Source: Vibrio sp. 10N.261.45.E2 (GTDB lineage Bacteria > Pseudomonadota > Gammaproteobacteria > Enterobacterales > Vibrionaceae). Taken from it: DNA of 64,000 nucleotides. The DNA is taken from NCBI RefSeq assembly GCF_002875705.1, contig NZ_MCZZ01000109.1:62001-126000 (forward strand), read 5' to 3'. The first letter of the stretch is position 1. Each line of letters begins with the position of its first letter. The translations under genes were made by a program, and so were the position numbers. The notes under the pieces are model-generated. The model ran no database searches. It worked only from the letters and a program-made list of their open reading frames with translations, and was not told the origin of the DNA. Of this stretch, positions 62,663 through 64,000 are shown piece by piece.

Positions 62663-64000
62663 ATGAAGGGATCTGTGATCAAGCGTATGTACGCTGGTTT
62701 CGCACTGATCATCATCATGTTCGCAATCACGATAACCATCATGATGAACAGCATGAATCAGATACACAGCAATTTTGAGAGTGTTTCCGAAACCTCACTA
62801 CCACTTGTCGCGCTTTCAAATCAAACAAGTGTTCAATTGCTTTCTGCTGATAAGTCATTCAAAGATTTCTTAACCACCCAAAACGCTGAACGCATGTCTG
62901 CAATGCGAACAGAATTTGCTGCATCACAAAACTCGTTTTCAGAAGTTCTCAGTCGTTTAGAAGCGGCAAGCCAAAACAATGCCTCACTGATTGAACGCAT
63001 CGCACAATTAAGAGCTATGGAAGAGCGCTACTTTACCGAAGCTGACGAAGCGATGAATAACTACGTTGCGATGTTCAAAGCACAAGAACAAGTACAAAAA
63101 GCCTCTCGTGACTTCCAACGCCTCCATTCAGAATTAACCGTTGGTATGAAAGAGTACGTTGCAGACCAAAAAAGCATCTCTGTAAAAGTGATGGCAAAGA
63201 GCTACTTCATTAAGCTTCAAGACGCAGAAGTGATCACCTCAGATGCACTTGCTAGCTCTGATGTTGCCTTCGTGCAGAAAGCCGTTAACCAAAACAAAAA
63301 GGCCGTGACTCACCTGAACTACGCTTATCGCGGCCTATCGACACAACTGCCAGCCCTTAAGAATGTCTTCGATGAGTCAGTTCAGAAGTTCACTAAAGAC
63401 GTTGGCCAAAAGGGTGGCGTGCTAGACAAACACAACAACTACCTACAAGCCAAGCAAGCGCTGTACGTGAACATCGCAAACCTAGCGGTAGAAGTTGACC
63501 AAGCGATGGCCGTTTTGGATTCATTCAACGTGACCGCGGAAGAGCAACTCAACTCTTCACTCGCAGACGCAAGCGGCATTTACGACAAAGGCCTATTCAA
63601 CGCGATTGCAATTGGCATTGTTGTCACCGTGTTCGCTGCTGCGATTGGTTACCACATCGCACATAGTGTAAGAGAGCCATTAACACGCATCCTAGGTACA
63701 TTAGAAGGTCTAACTGAGGGTGATATGACTCAGCGTATCGATATTCGATATGACAACGAATTCAGCCGTGTCAGCCGTCACATCAACACCTTGGCGGATA
63801 ACCTGCATAATATCCTTGTGAAGCTCAATGATGCTTCAGATGATCTAACCAAAACAGCGAGCGTCAACCAAAAAACCTCTTCTGAGACGCAAGCTCAACT
63901 GAACAGCCAACGCGAGCAAACCGCAACCGTCGCGACAGCAATGACTGAGATGTCTCATTCTGTGCAAGAAGTGGCGAACAGCGCGCAAAGCTCACTAACC
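62663..64000 (+). CDS. Methyl-accepting chemotaxis protein (N-terminal part, runs off the window)
   Basis: The open frame runs 446 codons to the window edge without a stop. N-terminal membrane helix (about 9-30), large periplasmic all-helical ligand domain (about 31-310, of the size of the helical bimodular HBM type), second membrane helix (312-333, IAIGIVVTVFAAAIGYHIA), HAMP (about 334-387, PLTRILGTLEGLTEGDMTQRID in part), then the start of the signalling coiled coil (VATAMTEMSHSVQEVANS). AGGGAG precedes the ATG. Ligand cannot be inferred. Confidence 0.93.
   Translation, partial: MKGSVIKRMYAGFALIIIMFAITITIMMNSMNQIHSNFESVSETSLPLVALSNQTSVQLLSADKSFKDFLTTQNAERMSAMRTEFAASQNSFSEVLSRLEAASQNNASLIERIAQLRAMEERYFTEADEAMNNYVAMFKAQEQVQKASRDFQRLHSELTVGMKEYVADQKSISVKVMAKSYFIKLQDAEVITSDALASSDVAFVQKAVNQNKKAVTHLNYAYRGLSTQLPALKNVFDESVQKFTKDVGQKGGVLDKHNNYLQAKQALYVNIANLAVEVDQAMAVLDSFNVTAEEQLNSSLADASGIYDKGLFNAIAIGIVVTVFAAAIGYHIAHSVREPLTRILGTLEGLTEGDMTQRIDIRYDNEFSRVSRHINTLADNLHNILVKLNDASDDLTKTASVNQKTSSETQAQLNSQREQTATVATAMTEMSHSVQEVANSAQSSLT

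Overview
The window is a 64 kb piece of chromosomal core genome from a Vibrio, most likely of the Splendidus type. This rests on remembered gene order and protein similarity (mfd flanked by a PilZ gene and csiV; mnmA-hflD-purB; the htpX and bio neighbourhood), AT-leaning base composition and even codon use. No search was run. I see no insertion sequence, integrase, CRISPR array, tRNA or rRNA, and no island of deviant composition. The regulatory DNA is richer than the gene list suggests.

Layout. (1) 1-5700: the histidine operon on the minus strand, hisG-hisD-hisC-hisB-hisH-hisA (hisA runs off the left edge), preceded by a leader peptide with five consecutive histidines and a classical attenuator. 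(2) 5765-7640: an NhaC-superfamily transporter under a lysine riboswitch, hence probably a lysine transporter of the LysW type. (3) 8013-13860: hns; gsk with a perfect PurR-type palindrome; an unknown 89-aa protein; then mnmA-hflD-purB with a second PurR box before purB. (4) 14071-20632: htpX, a 55-aa unknown, and the biotin cluster bioBFCD/bioA, divergent around a BirA-type operator. (5) 20769-32419: ybiI-like zinc finger gene, serS-rarA-lolA-ftsK-lrp (same order as Escherichia coli), ald divergent from lrp, an uncharacterised methyltransferase, and cysB. (6) 32741-34407: a membrane-anchored coiled-coil protein and miaE.

(7) 34511-46067: a long minus-strand envelope, translation and DNA-uptake block: pyrF, lapB, lapA, ihfB, rpsA, cmk, kdsB, a small ycaR/Trm112-like gene, lpxK, msbA, comEC. 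LpxK, MsbA and KdsB make and move lipid A and Kdo; LapB/LapA tune LPS synthesis. (8) 46085-55715: a DUF2062 gene, lolCDE (lipoprotein export, partner of the lolA above), a PilZ gene, mfd, csiV and a GNAT acetyltransferase. (9) 55810-62386: ndh, ycfP, a thiamine-kinase-like gene, three consecutive outer-membrane-type lipoprotein genes (LpoB-like, YcfL, a 463-aa repeat protein) and hinT. (10) 62663-end: the first 446 codons of a chemoreceptor.

No complete novel system stands out. The best leads are the lipoprotein trio at 59285-61736, the lysine riboswitch with its alternative-pairing platform, the PurR box at gsk, an FNR box far upstream of ndh, two GGA-loop hairpins in the rpsA leader, a C8 tract inside mfd, and a comEC ribosome binding site lying against the start codon of a divergent gene.
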